64,000 bases of DNA from JACCVG01 sp963790245 (GTDB lineage Bacteria; Actinomycetota; Thermoleophilia; Solirubrobacterales; Thermoleophilaceae), in NCBI GenBank assembly GCA_963790245.1, contig CAWBNP010000002.1, positions 1,798,001-1,862,000 on the forward strand, in the 5' to 3' direction. The notes below the pieces were generated by a model. It saw nothing but the letters and a program-made list of their open reading frames with translations, was not told the DNA's origin and did no database searches. Positions 49,189 to 57,419 of the stretch are shown here, piece by piece (position 1 is the stretch's first letter; each line of letters opens with the position of its first letter). A program made the translations under genes and the position numbers.

Positions 49189-49805
49189 TGGCTGCGCTGA
49201 TCGGCAAGAAGCTCGGCATGACGCAGGTCTTCCAGGAGGACGGGAAGGTCGAGCGCGTGACCGTTGTGCAGGCCGGCCCGTGCCACGTGACCGGGATTCG
49301 GACCCACGAGCGTGACGGCTACGAGGCCGTCCAGCTCGCGTTCGGCGAGATCAAGGAGAAGCGGCTGACGCGCGCCGAGCTCGGCCATCTCAAGAAGGCC
49401 GATGCCCCGCCGCTGCGTCATCTGATCGAGTTCCGCGACGAGGCCGGCGAGCTCCAGGTCGGCGACACCGTGACCGTCGAGGCGTTCGAGAAGGGCGCGA
49501 CCGTCAAGGTCTCCGGCGTCTCCAAGGGCAAGGGCTTCCAGGGCACGATCAAGCGCCACAACTTCTCGCGCGGCCCGGTTTCACACGGCTCGCACAACGT
49601 TCGTGCCCCCGGGTCGATCGGCGCTTCAGCCGACCCGGCGCGCGTGTTCAAGGGGATCCGCGGACCGGGCCAGATGGGCAACAAGCGCGTCACCCAGCGC
49701 GGCCTCGAGGTCGTCGACGTCGATCCCGAGCGCAACATCCTGCTGCTGCGCGGCTCGGTGCCAGGCGCACCCGGCCGCCCGATCGAGATCAGGACGGACG
49801 CGTAG
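49188..49805 (+). CDS. rplC: 50S ribosomal protein L3
   Basis: 205 aa, normal. Seen: LIGKKLGMTQVFQEDG, KGKGFQGTIKRHNFSRGP and GQMGNKRVTQRGLEVV. Coupled to rpsJ by a shared base. Confidence 0.97.
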   Translation: MAALIGKKLGMTQVFQEDGKVERVTVVQAGPCHVTGIRTHERDGYEAVQLAFGEIKEKRLTRAELGHLKKADAPPLRHLIEFRDEAGELQVGDTVTVEAFEKGATVKVSGVSKGKGFQGTIKRHNFSRGPVSHGSHNVRAPGSIGASADPARVFKGIRGPGQMGNKRVTQRGLEVVDVDPERNILLLRGSVPGAPGRPIEIRTDA

Positions 49806-49807
49806 AG

Positions 49808-50443
49808 ATGGCCGCTCCCAGCGCTCCGCACCTCTCGGGCTCCAAGAAGGAGAAGCTCGACGCCGCTGTGTTCGCCGAGCCGTTCCACGAGTCGCTCGTA
49901 CACGACGCGGTGCGCGCCGAGCTCAACGCGCGACGCCGCGGAACCGCCTCGACGAAGACCCGCGGCGAGATCTCGATGACTGGCGCCAAGGCGTTCCGCC
50001 AGAAGGGCACCGGGCGCGCCCGCGCTGGCGCACTCTCGACTTCCTCGCGTATCGGTGGTGGCGTCACGTTCGGCCCCAAGCCGCGCTCCTACACCTTCAA
50101 GATCAACCGCAAGGCGCGCCGCAAGGCGCTGCGGGCGGCGCTTTCGGTCCACGCCGACCGCGGCTCGCTGTCGATTCTCGATCCGTCTGAGTTCTCGGCC
50201 CCGTCGACCAAGCAGGCGGCGGCGCTGATCGAGGCCCAGCTCGGCGGGCGGACGCTGATCGTGCTCGGCGGCGAGGACGATCTGATCGTCGCGAAGTCGT
50301 TCCGTAACCTCCCGAAGGTCTCGGTGCTGGCCGCCGAGGACGTCGGCGTCACCGACATCATCGGCGCGCGAACGCTCGTGCTCACCTCCGATGCGCTCGG
50401 GTACCTGACCACGGTCGCCGGCGCCGACGGGGAGCGTGGCTGA
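49808..50443 (+). CDS. rplD: 50S ribosomal protein L4
   Basis: 211 aa. Exit-tunnel loop protein. Seen: ALNARRRGTASTKTRGEISM-type loop with GTGRARAGAL, and KINRKARRKALRAALS. In many bacteria L4 regulates the S10 operon. ATG 49808, 2 nt after rplC. Confidence 0.97.
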   Translation: MAAPSAPHLSGSKKEKLDAAVFAEPFHESLVHDAVRAELNARRRGTASTKTRGEISMTGAKAFRQKGTGRARAGALSTSSRIGGGVTFGPKPRSYTFKINRKARRKALRAALSVHADRGSLSILDPSEFSAPSTKQAAALIEAQLGGRTLIVLGGEDDLIVAKSFRNLPKVSVLAAEDVGVTDIIGARTLVLTSDALGYLTTVAGADGERG

Positions 50444-50445
50444 GA

Positions 50446-50736
50446 ATGGATCCGCGCACCGTTCTGATCCGCCCGGTGATCTCCGAGAAGAGCTACGCCC
50501 TGCTGACCGCCAACAAGTACACCTTCCGCGTCCACCAGGACGCCCACAAGACCCAGATCCGCCAGGCCGTCGAGGAGATCTTCGGCGTGCGCGTGCTCGA
50601 GGTCCGGACGATGAGCGTCAAGTCCAAGCCCAAGCGCCGCGGCGTCAGCTCAGGCCGCACGCGCAAGTGGAAGAAGGCCGTCGTCCAGCTGCACCCCGAC
50701 GACGCGATCGAGCTGTTCGAAGGGAGCAACGCCTAA
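50446..50736 (+). CDS. rplW: 50S ribosomal protein L23
   Basis: 96 aa. Docking site for trigger factor and SRP at the exit tunnel. Seen: IRPVISEKSYALL and YTFRVHQDAHKTQIRQAVEEIF. ATG 50446, 2 nt after rplD. Confidence 0.97.
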   Translation: MDPRTVLIRPVISEKSYALLTANKYTFRVHQDAHKTQIRQAVEEIFGVRVLEVRTMSVKSKPKRRGVSSGRTRKWKKAVVQLHPDDAIELFEGSNA

Positions 50737-50738
50737 CC

Positions 50739-51569
50739 ATGGCCGTCAAGCGACACAAGCCGACCAGCCCGGGCCGCCGTTTCGCGACCTGGTCCGACCG
50801 CGCCGAGGTGACCAAGTCGACTCCGGAGAAGGGCCTCACCGAAGGGCTCAAGAAGTCCGGCGGGCGCAACGCCCACGGGCGGATCACCTCGCGCCACCGC
50901 GGTGGCGGCGCCAAGCGGCTCTACCGCAAGATCGACTTCAAGCGGACCAAGGACGGGATCCCCGCCAAGGTCGCCGCGATCGAGTACGACCCCAATCGGA
51001 CCGCCTACATCGCGCTGCTGCACTACGCCGACGGCGAGAAGCGCTACATCCTGGCACCGGCGCGCCTGGCCGTCGGGGCGACCGTCCAGTCGGGCGAGGG
51101 CGCCGACATCGTGGTCGGCAACTGCCTGGCGCTGCGCGCGATCCCGACCGGCACCGTGATCCACAACGTCGAGCTCCAGCCCGGCCGCGGCGGTCAGCTC
51201 GGCCGCTCGGCCGGCACCGCAATCCAGCTCGTCGCCAAGGAGGGCGCCAACGTGACGTTGCGGCTGCCCTCGGGAGAGATGCGATTGGTCAGCGCCGACT
51301 GCCGTGGCTCGATCGGCGCGATCGGCAACGCCGAGCACCAGAACATCCAGCTAGGCAAGGCCGGCCGCTCGCGGCACAAGGGCCGTCGCCCGCAGACTCG
51401 CGGCACCGCGATGAACCCGGTCGATCACCCGCACGGCGGCGGCGAGGGCTCGACCACCGCCGGCCGTCACCCGGTCACGCCCTGGGGAGTCCCGACGCTC
51501 GGGTACCCGACCCGCAAGAAGAACAAGCAGTCCGACCGCTACATCATCAGGCGTAGGAAGAAGAGGTAG
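50739..51569 (+). CDS. rplB: 50S ribosomal protein L2
   Basis: 276 aa from ATG 50739; the open frame upstream is a shadow of rplW. Seen: GRNAHGRITSRHRGGGAKR, and the peptidyl-transferase-proximal GTAMNPVDHPHGGGEG with the conserved histidine. Normal length. Confidence 0.97.
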   Translation: MAVKRHKPTSPGRRFATWSDRAEVTKSTPEKGLTEGLKKSGGRNAHGRITSRHRGGGAKRLYRKIDFKRTKDGIPAKVAAIEYDPNRTAYIALLHYADGEKRYILAPARLAVGATVQSGEGADIVVGNCLALRAIPTGTVIHNVELQPGRGGQLGRSAGTAIQLVAKEGANVTLRLPSGEMRLVSADCRGSIGAIGNAEHQNIQLGKAGRSRHKGRRPQTRGTAMNPVDHPHGGGEGSTTAGRHPVTPWGVPTLGYPTRKKNKQSDRYIIRRRKKR

Positions 51570-51578
51570 GCGCGCGCA

Positions 51579-51842
51579 ATGTCCAGATCTTCCAAAAAGG
51601 GACCGTGGGTAGAGGAGCGCCTGATGGGCCGCATCGAGGCGATGAACGCCTCCGGCGACAAGCAGATGCTCAAGACCTGGTCGCGGCGCTCGACGATCTT
51701 CCCGGAGATGGTCGGTCACACGATCGCCGTCCACGACGGCCGCAAGCACGTCCCCGTCTTCGTCTCCGAATCGATGGTCGGTCACAAGCTCGGCGAGTTC
51801 GCGCCCACGCGCGTCTTCCGCGGCCATCAGGGGCGCGGCTGA
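51579..51842 (+). CDS. rpsS: 30S ribosomal protein S19
   Basis: 87 aa. Seen: SRSSKKGPWVEERLMGRI, FPEMVGHTIAVHDGRKHVPV and HKLGEFAPTR. Stop overlaps rplV start (TGATG). Confidence 0.97.
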   Translation: MSRSSKKGPWVEERLMGRIEAMNASGDKQMLKTWSRRSTIFPEMVGHTIAVHDGRKHVPVFVSESMVGHKLGEFAPTRVFRGHQGRG

Positions 51843-52255
51843 TGAGCCCGCAGCCACGCAAGCCGAAGACCGCCGCGGCGACTCCCGAAACGGACGCTCG
51901 GACCGAGGTGCGTGCCCAGGCCAAGTACGTGCGCAGCGCTCCGCGCAAGGCGCGGCTGGTCGTCGATCACATCCGCGGCAAGTCGATCGAGGAGGCTCGC
52001 GCGATCCTCACCCACACTCCGCGGGCCGCCGCCGCCGACGTCCTCAAGCTGCTCAATTCGGCCGCCGCCAACGCCGAGAACAACCACGAGCTCGATCCCG
52101 ACGACCTGGTCATCAGCAAGGTCTACGTTGACGAGGGCCCGACACTCAAGCGCTACCAGCCGCGGGCACAGGGCCGCGCGTTCCGGATCCGCAAGCGCTC
52201 CAGCCACCTGACGATCGTGCTCGGCCCCCGGGTCGCGCGCGGCGGGAAGGCGTAA
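51842..52255 (+). CDS. rplV: 50S ribosomal protein L22
   Basis: 137 aa from ATG 51842, about 20 residues longer than usual at the N-terminus (SPQPRKPKTAAATPETDART). The core has KYVRSAPRKARLVVDHIRGK and RAQGRAFRIRKRSSHLTIVL. The start overlapping the S19 stop was preferred over the upstream open frame. Confidence 0.95.
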   Translation: MSPQPRKPKTAAATPETDARTEVRAQAKYVRSAPRKARLVVDHIRGKSIEEARAILTHTPRAAAADVLKLLNSAAANAENNHELDPDDLVISKVYVDEGPTLKRYQPRAQGRAFRIRKRSSHLTIVLGPRVARGGKA

Positions 52256-52259
52256 AACC

Positions 52260-53033
52260 ATGGGCCAGAAGATCCATCCCGGAGGACTGCGCGTCGGAAT
52301 CATCCACGACTGGCAGTCGACCTGGTTCAACGAGCGCCACTACGCGGACTTCCTGATGGAGGACATCAAGATCCGCGAGCACATCGACAACAAGCTCGCC
52401 CACGCGGGCCTGTCGAGCATCACGATCAAGAAGGACAACAACGAGGTGGAGATCAACATCCACACCGCCCGTCCGGGGATCGTGATCGGCAAGTCCGGCA
52501 GCGAGGTCGACGCCCTCCGCCGTGAGCTCCATCAGATGACCAAGAAGCAGATCAAGGTCAACATCCTCGAGATCAAGCGGCCCGAGCTCGATTCCAAGCT
52601 CGTCGCACAATCGATCGCCGAGCAGCTCCAGAACCGGGTTGCCTTCCGTCGCGCGATGAAGCGCTCGCTGACCTCGGCGATGCGATCCGGAGCCAAAGGG
52701 GTCCGGATCCAGGTTTCCGGCCGGCTCGGCGGCGCCGAGATGGCGCGGACCGAGTTCTACTCGGAAGGTCGCGTCCCGCTGCATACCCTGCGCGCCGACA
52801 TCGACTACGGATTCTTCGAGGCCAAGACGACCTTCGGCCGGATCGGCGTGAAGGTCTGGATCAACAAGGGCGAGATCATGCCTTCCGGCTTCGCGCAGGA
52901 TCTGACCCAGATCGAGGCTCCCAAGGCCGCCGGTGGCGGCGGTCGCGGACGTCCCGGTGGCGGCCCGGGTGGCGGCGGAGGCCGAGGCGGCCAGGGCGGA
53001 CGCCCACCACGTCCGGGCGGAGGACGCTCCTAA
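52260..53033 (+). CDS. rpsC: 30S ribosomal protein S3 with Gly/Arg-rich tail
   Basis: 257 aa. KH domain GRPGIVIGKSGSEVDALR-type segment (ARPGIVIGKSGSEVDAL), then MRSGAKGVRIQVSGRLGGAE and IGVKVWINKGEI. After about residue 222 a 35-residue Gly/Arg/Pro tail (GGGGRGRPGGGPGG and similar) is added. Such RGG-like tails bind RNA in other proteins. ATG 52260. Confidence 0.96.
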   Translation: MGQKIHPGGLRVGIIHDWQSTWFNERHYADFLMEDIKIREHIDNKLAHAGLSSITIKKDNNEVEINIHTARPGIVIGKSGSEVDALRRELHQMTKKQIKVNILEIKRPELDSKLVAQSIAEQLQNRVAFRRAMKRSLTSAMRSGAKGVRIQVSGRLGGAEMARTEFYSEGRVPLHTLRADIDYGFFEAKTTFGRIGVKVWINKGEIMPSGFAQDLTQIEAPKAAGGGGRGRPGGGPGGGGGRGGQGGRPPRPGGGRS

Positions 53034-53035
53034 CC

Positions 53036-53458
53036 ATGCTGCAGCCAAAGCGCGTCAAGCACCGCAAGCAGCATCGTGGCCGCCGAGCGGGGTTCTCCAA
53101 GGGACACCTGCGCGTCGAGTTCGGCGAGTATGGCCTCAAGGCCCTCGATCGAGGCTGGATCACCGATCGCCAGATCGAGGCCGCCCGTATCGCGATGACC
53201 CGCAAGATCAAGCGCGGGGGCAAGGTCTGGATCAACGTCTTCCCGGACAAGCCGGTCACCCAGAAGCCCGCCGAGACCCGCATGGGATCGGGCAAGGGCA
53301 ACCCGGAGGGCTGGGTCGCGGTCGTCAAGCCCGGCAAGGTGATGTTCGAGCTCGCCGGTGTCGACGAGCAGCTCGCCCGCGAGGCGATGCGCCTCGCGGG
53401 CCACAAGCTGCCGATCAAGACCAAGTTCGTGGTGCGCGAGGGGGCCGAGGTCCAGTGA
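53036..53458 (+). CDS. rplP: 50S ribosomal protein L16
   Basis: 140 aa. Seen: MLQPKRVKHRKQHRGRRAG, RKIKRGGKVWINVFPDKP and RMGSGKGNPEGWVAVVKPG. Normal length. The TGA stop overlaps the GTG start of rpmC. Confidence 0.97.
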   Translation: MLQPKRVKHRKQHRGRRAGFSKGHLRVEFGEYGLKALDRGWITDRQIEAARIAMTRKIKRGGKVWINVFPDKPVTQKPAETRMGSGKGNPEGWVAVVKPGKVMFELAGVDEQLAREAMRLAGHKLPIKTKFVVREGAEVQ

Positions 53459-53679
53459 AGGCCCAGGAGGTTCACGACATGGACGACGCTCGCCTCGTAG
53501 AGTTCGTCGGAGAGGCGCGCAAGTCGATCTTCAACCTGCGCTTCCAGCACGCCACCGGCCAGTTGGAGAACACGGCCGGGATGAAGCTGGCGAAGACGGA
53601 TCTGGCGCGTGGGCTGACCGTTGCCCGTGCCCGTGGAATCGACGTTGACCGAGAGATCAGGCGACAGAACGATGGCTGA
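53455..53679 (+). CDS. rpmC: 50S ribosomal protein L29
   Basis: 74 aa from GTG 53455. Seen: KAQEVHDMDDARLVEFVGEA, FNLRFQHATGQLENT and RGLTVARARGI, the standard L29 helices. The GTGA overlap with rplP sets the start. Its stop lies 5 nt inside the rpsQ gene. Confidence 0.95.
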   Translation: MKAQEVHDMDDARLVEFVGEARKSIFNLRFQHATGQLENTAGMKLAKTDLARGLTVARARGIDVDREIRRQNDG

Positions 53680-54451
53680 CGAAGAGCAGAAGAACCAAGA
53701 CGCGACCGAGGCTCCCGTGGAGGAGACCGTCGACGCACCCGAAGCCGAGGCCGAAGCTCCCGAGGCGGAGGCGGCTCCTGAGGCGGAGGCGGAAGCGCCC
53801 GCCGAGGAGACTCCCGAGCCCGAAGCAGCGCCGGAGGCCGAGGCTCCAGCCGAGGAAGCTCCCGAGCCCGAAGCGGCTCCCGAAGCCGAGGCGGAGACTC
53901 CTGTGGAGGATGCCCCCGAGCCTGAGTCCGAAGCTCCCTCCAAGGAGGCCCCTGCAGCGGAAGCTCCCGCCGAGGAGGAGGCCGAGCCGGTCGAAGTTCT
54001 CCACCCGAAGGAGATCCGTCGCCGCAAACGCTCCGCCCACAGCGGCGAGAGCGCCGGGCCGCGCACTCCCGAGCAGCGCGTCGCCGAGCGCGCTGAGCGT
54101 CGCGCGACCCGCGCCAAGACCCGTCGCGCCTACCGCGAGAAGCAGAAGCAGCGGCGCTCCGGCGACGCACCGCGCGAGGGAACGCCGACGCCTGAGCGCA
54201 CGCCGGGCACGCCGAAGGTCCGCCAGGGCATTGTCGTCTCCGACAAGGCCGACAAGACGATCACCGTGCGGATCGACGTGACCCGTCGCCACCGGACGTA
54301 CAAGAAGATCGTTCGCGAGTCCTCGACGCTGCACGCGCATGACGAGAGCAACGAGGCCTCCGCCGGCGACACCGTCCGCGTAATCGAGTCCCGTCCGCTC
54401 AGCCGCAGCAAGCGCTGGCGACTGGTCGAAGTGGTGGAGCGCGCCCGATGA
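53672..54451 (+). CDS. rpsQ: 30S ribosomal protein S17 with 179-residue N-terminal extension
   Basis: 259 aa from ATG 53672, against about 85 for ordinary S17. Residues 1 to about 108 are a nearly pure Glu/Ala/Pro stretch with repeats such as PEAEAEAP and EEAPEPEAAP. Residues 110-179 are strongly basic (IRRRKRSAHSGES, RRATRAKTRRAYREKQKQRR). The last 80 residues are a normal S17 (RQGIVVSDKADKTITVRI, SRSKRWRLVEVVER). The frame is continuous, and the start overlaps the rpmC stop. An internal start is not excluded, but no strong ribosome-binding site was seen before the core. Confidence 0.93.
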   Translation: MADEEQKNQDATEAPVEETVDAPEAEAEAPEAEAAPEAEAEAPAEETPEPEAAPEAEAPAEEAPEPEAAPEAEAETPVEDAPEPESEAPSKEAPAAEAPAEEEAEPVEVLHPKEIRRRKRSAHSGESAGPRTPEQRVAERAERRATRAKTRRAYREKQKQRRSGDAPREGTPTPERTPGTPKVRQGIVVSDKADKTITVRIDVTRRHRTYKKIVRESSTLHAHDESNEASAGDTVRVIESRPLSRSKRWRLVEVVERAR

Positions 54452-54816
54452 TCCAGAACGAGACACGGCTGCGCGTCGCGGACAACACCGGCGCTCGCGA
54501 GATTCTCTGCATCCGCGTCAAGGGTGGCTCGCGGCGCCGCTACGCCGGCGTCGGCGACGTCATCACCGCGACCGTCAAGCAGGCGATCCCGCACGGGGCC
54601 GTCAAGAAGGGCGAGGTCGTCGAAGCCGTCGTCGTGCGCACGCGCAAGGAGTTCGGCCGCGAGGACGGGACCTACATCGCGTTTGACGAGAACGCCGCCG
54701 TGCTGATCGATCCGCAGAAGAACCCGCGCGGGACGCGCATCTTCGGCCCCGTCGCGCGCGAGCTGCGCGACCGCAACTTCATGAAGATCGTCTCGCTCGC
54801 GCCGGAGGTGCTCTAG
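54448..54816 (+). CDS. rplN: 50S ribosomal protein L14
   Basis: 122 aa. Seen: MIQNETRLRVADNTGAREIL, ARGS-type GTRIFGPVARELRDRNFMKI. Overlaps the rpsQ stop by 4 bp (ATGA). Confidence 0.97.
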   Translation: MIQNETRLRVADNTGAREILCIRVKGGSRRRYAGVGDVITATVKQAIPHGAVKKGEVVEAVVVRTRKEFGREDGTYIAFDENAAVLIDPQKNPRGTRIFGPVARELRDRNFMKIVSLAPEVL

Positions 54817-54818
54817 CC

Positions 54819-55136
54819 ATGGCCTCCCCGCGAATCCGGCGTGACGACATGGTCAAGGTGATCTCCGGCAAGGCGCGCGGCAAGACCGGCCGCATCATGC
54901 GCGTCGACCGCGAGAAGGACCGCGTCTACGTCGAGGGTCTCAACATCCAGAAGCGCCACCGGCGCGCGCGCGTGCCCGGCGAGACCGGCGGCGTGCTCGA
55001 GATCGAGGGTCCGATCCACATCTCCAACGTGATGCTGCTGGACCCCAACACCGGTGACGCGACCCGCGTCGGCGTGCGCCGCGAGGACGGACGACGGGTC
55101 CGGTTCGCCAAGCGCGGCGGGGAGAAGATCGACTGA
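54819..55136 (+). CDS. rplX: 50S ribosomal protein L24
   Basis: 105 aa. KOW motif DMVKVISGKARGKTGRIM and IQKRHRRARVPGETGG. ATG 54819; its TGA stop shares a base with the rplE start. Confidence 0.97.
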   Translation: MASPRIRRDDMVKVISGKARGKTGRIMRVDREKDRVYVEGLNIQKRHRRARVPGETGGVLEIEGPIHISNVMLLDPNTGDATRVGVRREDGRRVRFAKRGGEKID

Positions 55137-55909
55137 TGGCGCTCACCGAAGCCAAGGTCATGCCGCGCCTCAAGAAGCAGTACGAGTCGGATATCCGCGA
55201 CGCGCTGCTCAGCCAGTTCGGCTACTCGAGCGTCATGCAGGTTCCGCGGCTGACGAAGATCACGCTCAACATGGGGGTCGGAGAGGCCAAGCAGGACTCC
55301 AAGATGCTCGAGGCGGCGACCGAGCAGCTCGCGACGATCGCCGGGCAGCAGCCCAGCGTCCGGCGCGCACGCAAGTCGATTGCGGCGTTCAAGCTCCGCG
55401 AGGACATGCCGGTTGGCCTCGCCGTCACGCTTCGTGACGCCCGCATGTACGAGTTTCTCGACCGGCTGACCGCGGTCGCGATCCCTCGGATCCGCGACTT
55501 CCGCGGGCTCAATCCGCGCTCTTTCGATGGCAGGGGCAACTACTCGATGGGCATTCGCGAGCAGACGATCTTCCCCGAGATCGACTACGACGCGGTCGAT
55601 CAGGTGCGCGGCCTGGACGTGACGATCACGACGACCGCTGCCACTGATGTCGAGGCGTTCGCCCTGCTCGAGGCATTCGGTCTACCCTTCAAGCGCGAGG
55701 GTCGCCCCGGCGATGACAGCGCGGAGCGGGCCGAGGCTGCCGCCGAGGAGAAGCGCAAGGAAGAAGCGCGACTGCGCGCCGAGCAGGAGGCCGCGGCCCT
55801 GGAGCAGCTCAAGGCCGAGAATCCCGAGGCCTACGCGCAGCCCGAGAAGACCGACGAGGACGACGAAGCCGGCGACGGCGAGAGCGCCCCGGAACAGACA
55901 CAGGACTAG
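55136..55909 (+). CDS. rplE: 50S ribosomal protein L5 with charged C-terminal tail
   Basis: 257 aa; usual L5 is about 180. Core: PRLKKQYESDIRDALL, ITLNMGVGEAKQDSKML, RIRDFRGLNPRSFDGRGNYS. From about residue 183 a 75-residue Glu/Ala/Lys-rich tail follows (AEEKRKEEARLRAEQEAAAL, then DEDDEAGDGE), predicted helical then acidic. Start coupled to rplX. Confidence 0.95.
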   Translation: MALTEAKVMPRLKKQYESDIRDALLSQFGYSSVMQVPRLTKITLNMGVGEAKQDSKMLEAATEQLATIAGQQPSVRRARKSIAAFKLREDMPVGLAVTLRDARMYEFLDRLTAVAIPRIRDFRGLNPRSFDGRGNYSMGIREQTIFPEIDYDAVDQVRGLDVTITTTAATDVEAFALLEAFGLPFKREGRPGDDSAERAEAAAEEKRKEEARLRAEQEAAALEQLKAENPEAYAQPEKTDEDDEAGDGESAPEQTQD

Positions 55910-55915
55910 GAGCAG

Positions 55916-56101
55916 ATGGCCAAGACTTCACAACGCGTTGCGCAGCAGCGCGAGCCAAAGTTCAAGACCCGCGGTTACAACCGTTGCCGCCGGTGCGGTC
56001 GTTCGCGCGCTTATTACCGCAAGTTCGGTCTCTGCCGGATCTGCCTGCGCGAGGTCGCCCACGAGGGCCAGGTTCCCGGCATGACGAAGTCGAGCTGGTA
56101 G
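55916..56101 (+). CDS. rpsN: 30S ribosomal protein S14, zinc-binding type
   Basis: 61 aa, the short (type Z) S14 with Cys24-x2-Cys27 and Cys40-x2-Cys43 (NRCRRCGRS, GLCRICLRE). ATG 55916 after GGAG 4 nt upstream. Confidence 0.96.
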   Translation: MAKTSQRVAQQREPKFKTRGYNRCRRCGRSRAYYRKFGLCRICLREVAHEGQVPGMTKSSW

Positions 56102-56105
56102 TCGG

Positions 56106-56504
56106 ATGACGCTCACCGACCCGATCGCCGACCTGCTGACGCGCATCCGCAACGGCCTGCAGGCCGACAAGGAGTTCGTCGACGTTCCCGCCTCGACCTT
56201 CAAGGCCGAGATCGCGCGGATCCTCACCGAGCAGGGGTATGTCGAGTCCTATTCGACCGAGCCCGCCGAAGTTGGCGAGGTAATCCGCGTGCGCCTCAAG
56301 TACACCGAGGACCGGCTGCCGGTGATCTCCGGGATCCGTCGCATCTCGACACCCGGCCGCCGCTCCTACGTCGGCGGCAAGGAGATCCCGAAGGTGCTCG
56401 GCGGAATGGGGACGACGATCCTCACGACCTCGAAGGGAGTGATGACCGGTCACGATGCCCGCCGCGCGGGTATCGGCGGCGAGGTCGTCGCTTACGTCTG
56501 GTAG
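56106..56504 (+). CDS. rpsH: 30S ribosomal protein S8
   Basis: 132 aa. Seen: TDPIADLLTRIRNGLQADKE and STSKGVMT-type end (TTSKGVMTGHDARRAGIGGE). In many bacteria S8 regulates the spc operon; no target helix was identified here. ATG 56106. Confidence 0.97.
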   Translation: MTLTDPIADLLTRIRNGLQADKEFVDVPASTFKAEIARILTEQGYVESYSTEPAEVGEVIRVRLKYTEDRLPVISGIRRISTPGRRSYVGGKEIPKVLGGMGTTILTTSKGVMTGHDARRAGIGGEVVAYVW

Positions 56505-56510
56505 CCAGCG

Positions 56511-57044
56511 ATGAGCCGCATCGGTAGACAGCCCATTCCCGTGCCCAGCGGCGTGACCGTGTCGATCGAGCCTGGCGTCGTACGGGTCAACGGTCCCAAG
56601 GGCGAGCTCTCCGAGAACGTCTCGCGCGACATGACCGTCGCCCACGAGGAGGATCAGATCACCGTCGCGCGTCCGACCGATCGCGGCGAGCACCGCGCGC
56701 TTCACGGTCTGACACGCAGCCTGATCGCGAACATGGTGATCGGCGTGACCGACGGTTTCGAGAAGCGTCTCGAGATCCAGGGCGTCGGCTACCGCGCCGC
56801 GCTCAAGGGGCGCGACATCGAGCTTGCCGTCGGCTACTCGCACCCGGTCAAGATCCCCGCGCCCGCGGGCGTCGAGTTCGAGGTGCCGGTTCCGACCCAG
56901 GTGATCGTGCGCGGGTTCTCCAAGCAGGTCGTCGGTGAGACCGCAGCGCGGATTCGCAAGGTCCGCCCGCCCGAGCCCTACAAGGGCAAGGGCATCCGCT
57001 ACCTGGGCGAGCAGGTCCAGCGCAAGGTCGGAAAGCGCGCGTAA
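56511..57044 (+). CDS. rplF: 50S ribosomal protein L6
   Basis: 177 aa. Seen: MSRIGRQPIPVPSGVTV, GVTDGFEKRLEIQGVGYRA, and the C-terminal signature PPEPYKGKGIRYLGEQVQ. Normal length. Confidence 0.97.
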   Translation: MSRIGRQPIPVPSGVTVSIEPGVVRVNGPKGELSENVSRDMTVAHEEDQITVARPTDRGEHRALHGLTRSLIANMVIGVTDGFEKRLEIQGVGYRAALKGRDIELAVGYSHPVKIPAPAGVEFEVPVPTQVIVRGFSKQVVGETAARIRKVRPPEPYKGKGIRYLGEQVQRKVGKRA

Positions 57045-57047
57045 GCG

Positions 57048-57401
57048 ATGCCCGTCTCCACCAAGCCACAACGCCGTCTTCGCCGTCGCCGGCGCGTGCG
57101 CGCGAAGATCAAGGGCACGGCCGATCGCCCGCGGCTGGCCGTCTTCCGCTCCAATCGCGGCATCGGCGCACAGCTGATCGACGACGTCTCGAGCGTCACC
57201 GTCGCCGCGGTCAACTGGACCGAGGACGATCTGCGCGGTCTCGCGCCGATGGAGCAGGCGACCAAGACCGGTGCTCTGCTCGCCGAGCGCGCCAAGGCCG
57301 CGGGCGTGCAGCAGTGCGTCTTCGATCGCGGTGGATACCGCTACCACGGCCGCGTCAAGGCGCTCGCCGACGGTGCCCGCGAGGCCGGGCTCGCCTTCTA
57401 G
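57048..57401 (+). CDS. rplR: 50S ribosomal protein L18
   Basis: 117 aa. 5S rRNA-binding protein. Seen: RRRRRVRAKIKGTADRPRLA, FRSNRGIGAQLIDD, and FDRGGYRYHGRVKALADGAR. ATG 57048. Confidence 0.97.
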   Translation: MPVSTKPQRRLRRRRRVRAKIKGTADRPRLAVFRSNRGIGAQLIDDVSSVTVAAVNWTEDDLRGLAPMEQATKTGALLAERAKAAGVQQCVFDRGGYRYHGRVKALADGAREAGLAF

Positions 57402-57419
57402 ATACCCTCGAGAGCCAGC

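Noticed and set aside
53930..54180. S17 extension as a separate upstream gene fused by a sequencing error
   Set aside because: The frame is continuous with no stop, the 5' start overlaps rpmC as expected for this operon, and similar acidic extensions occur on neighbouring ribosomal proteins.
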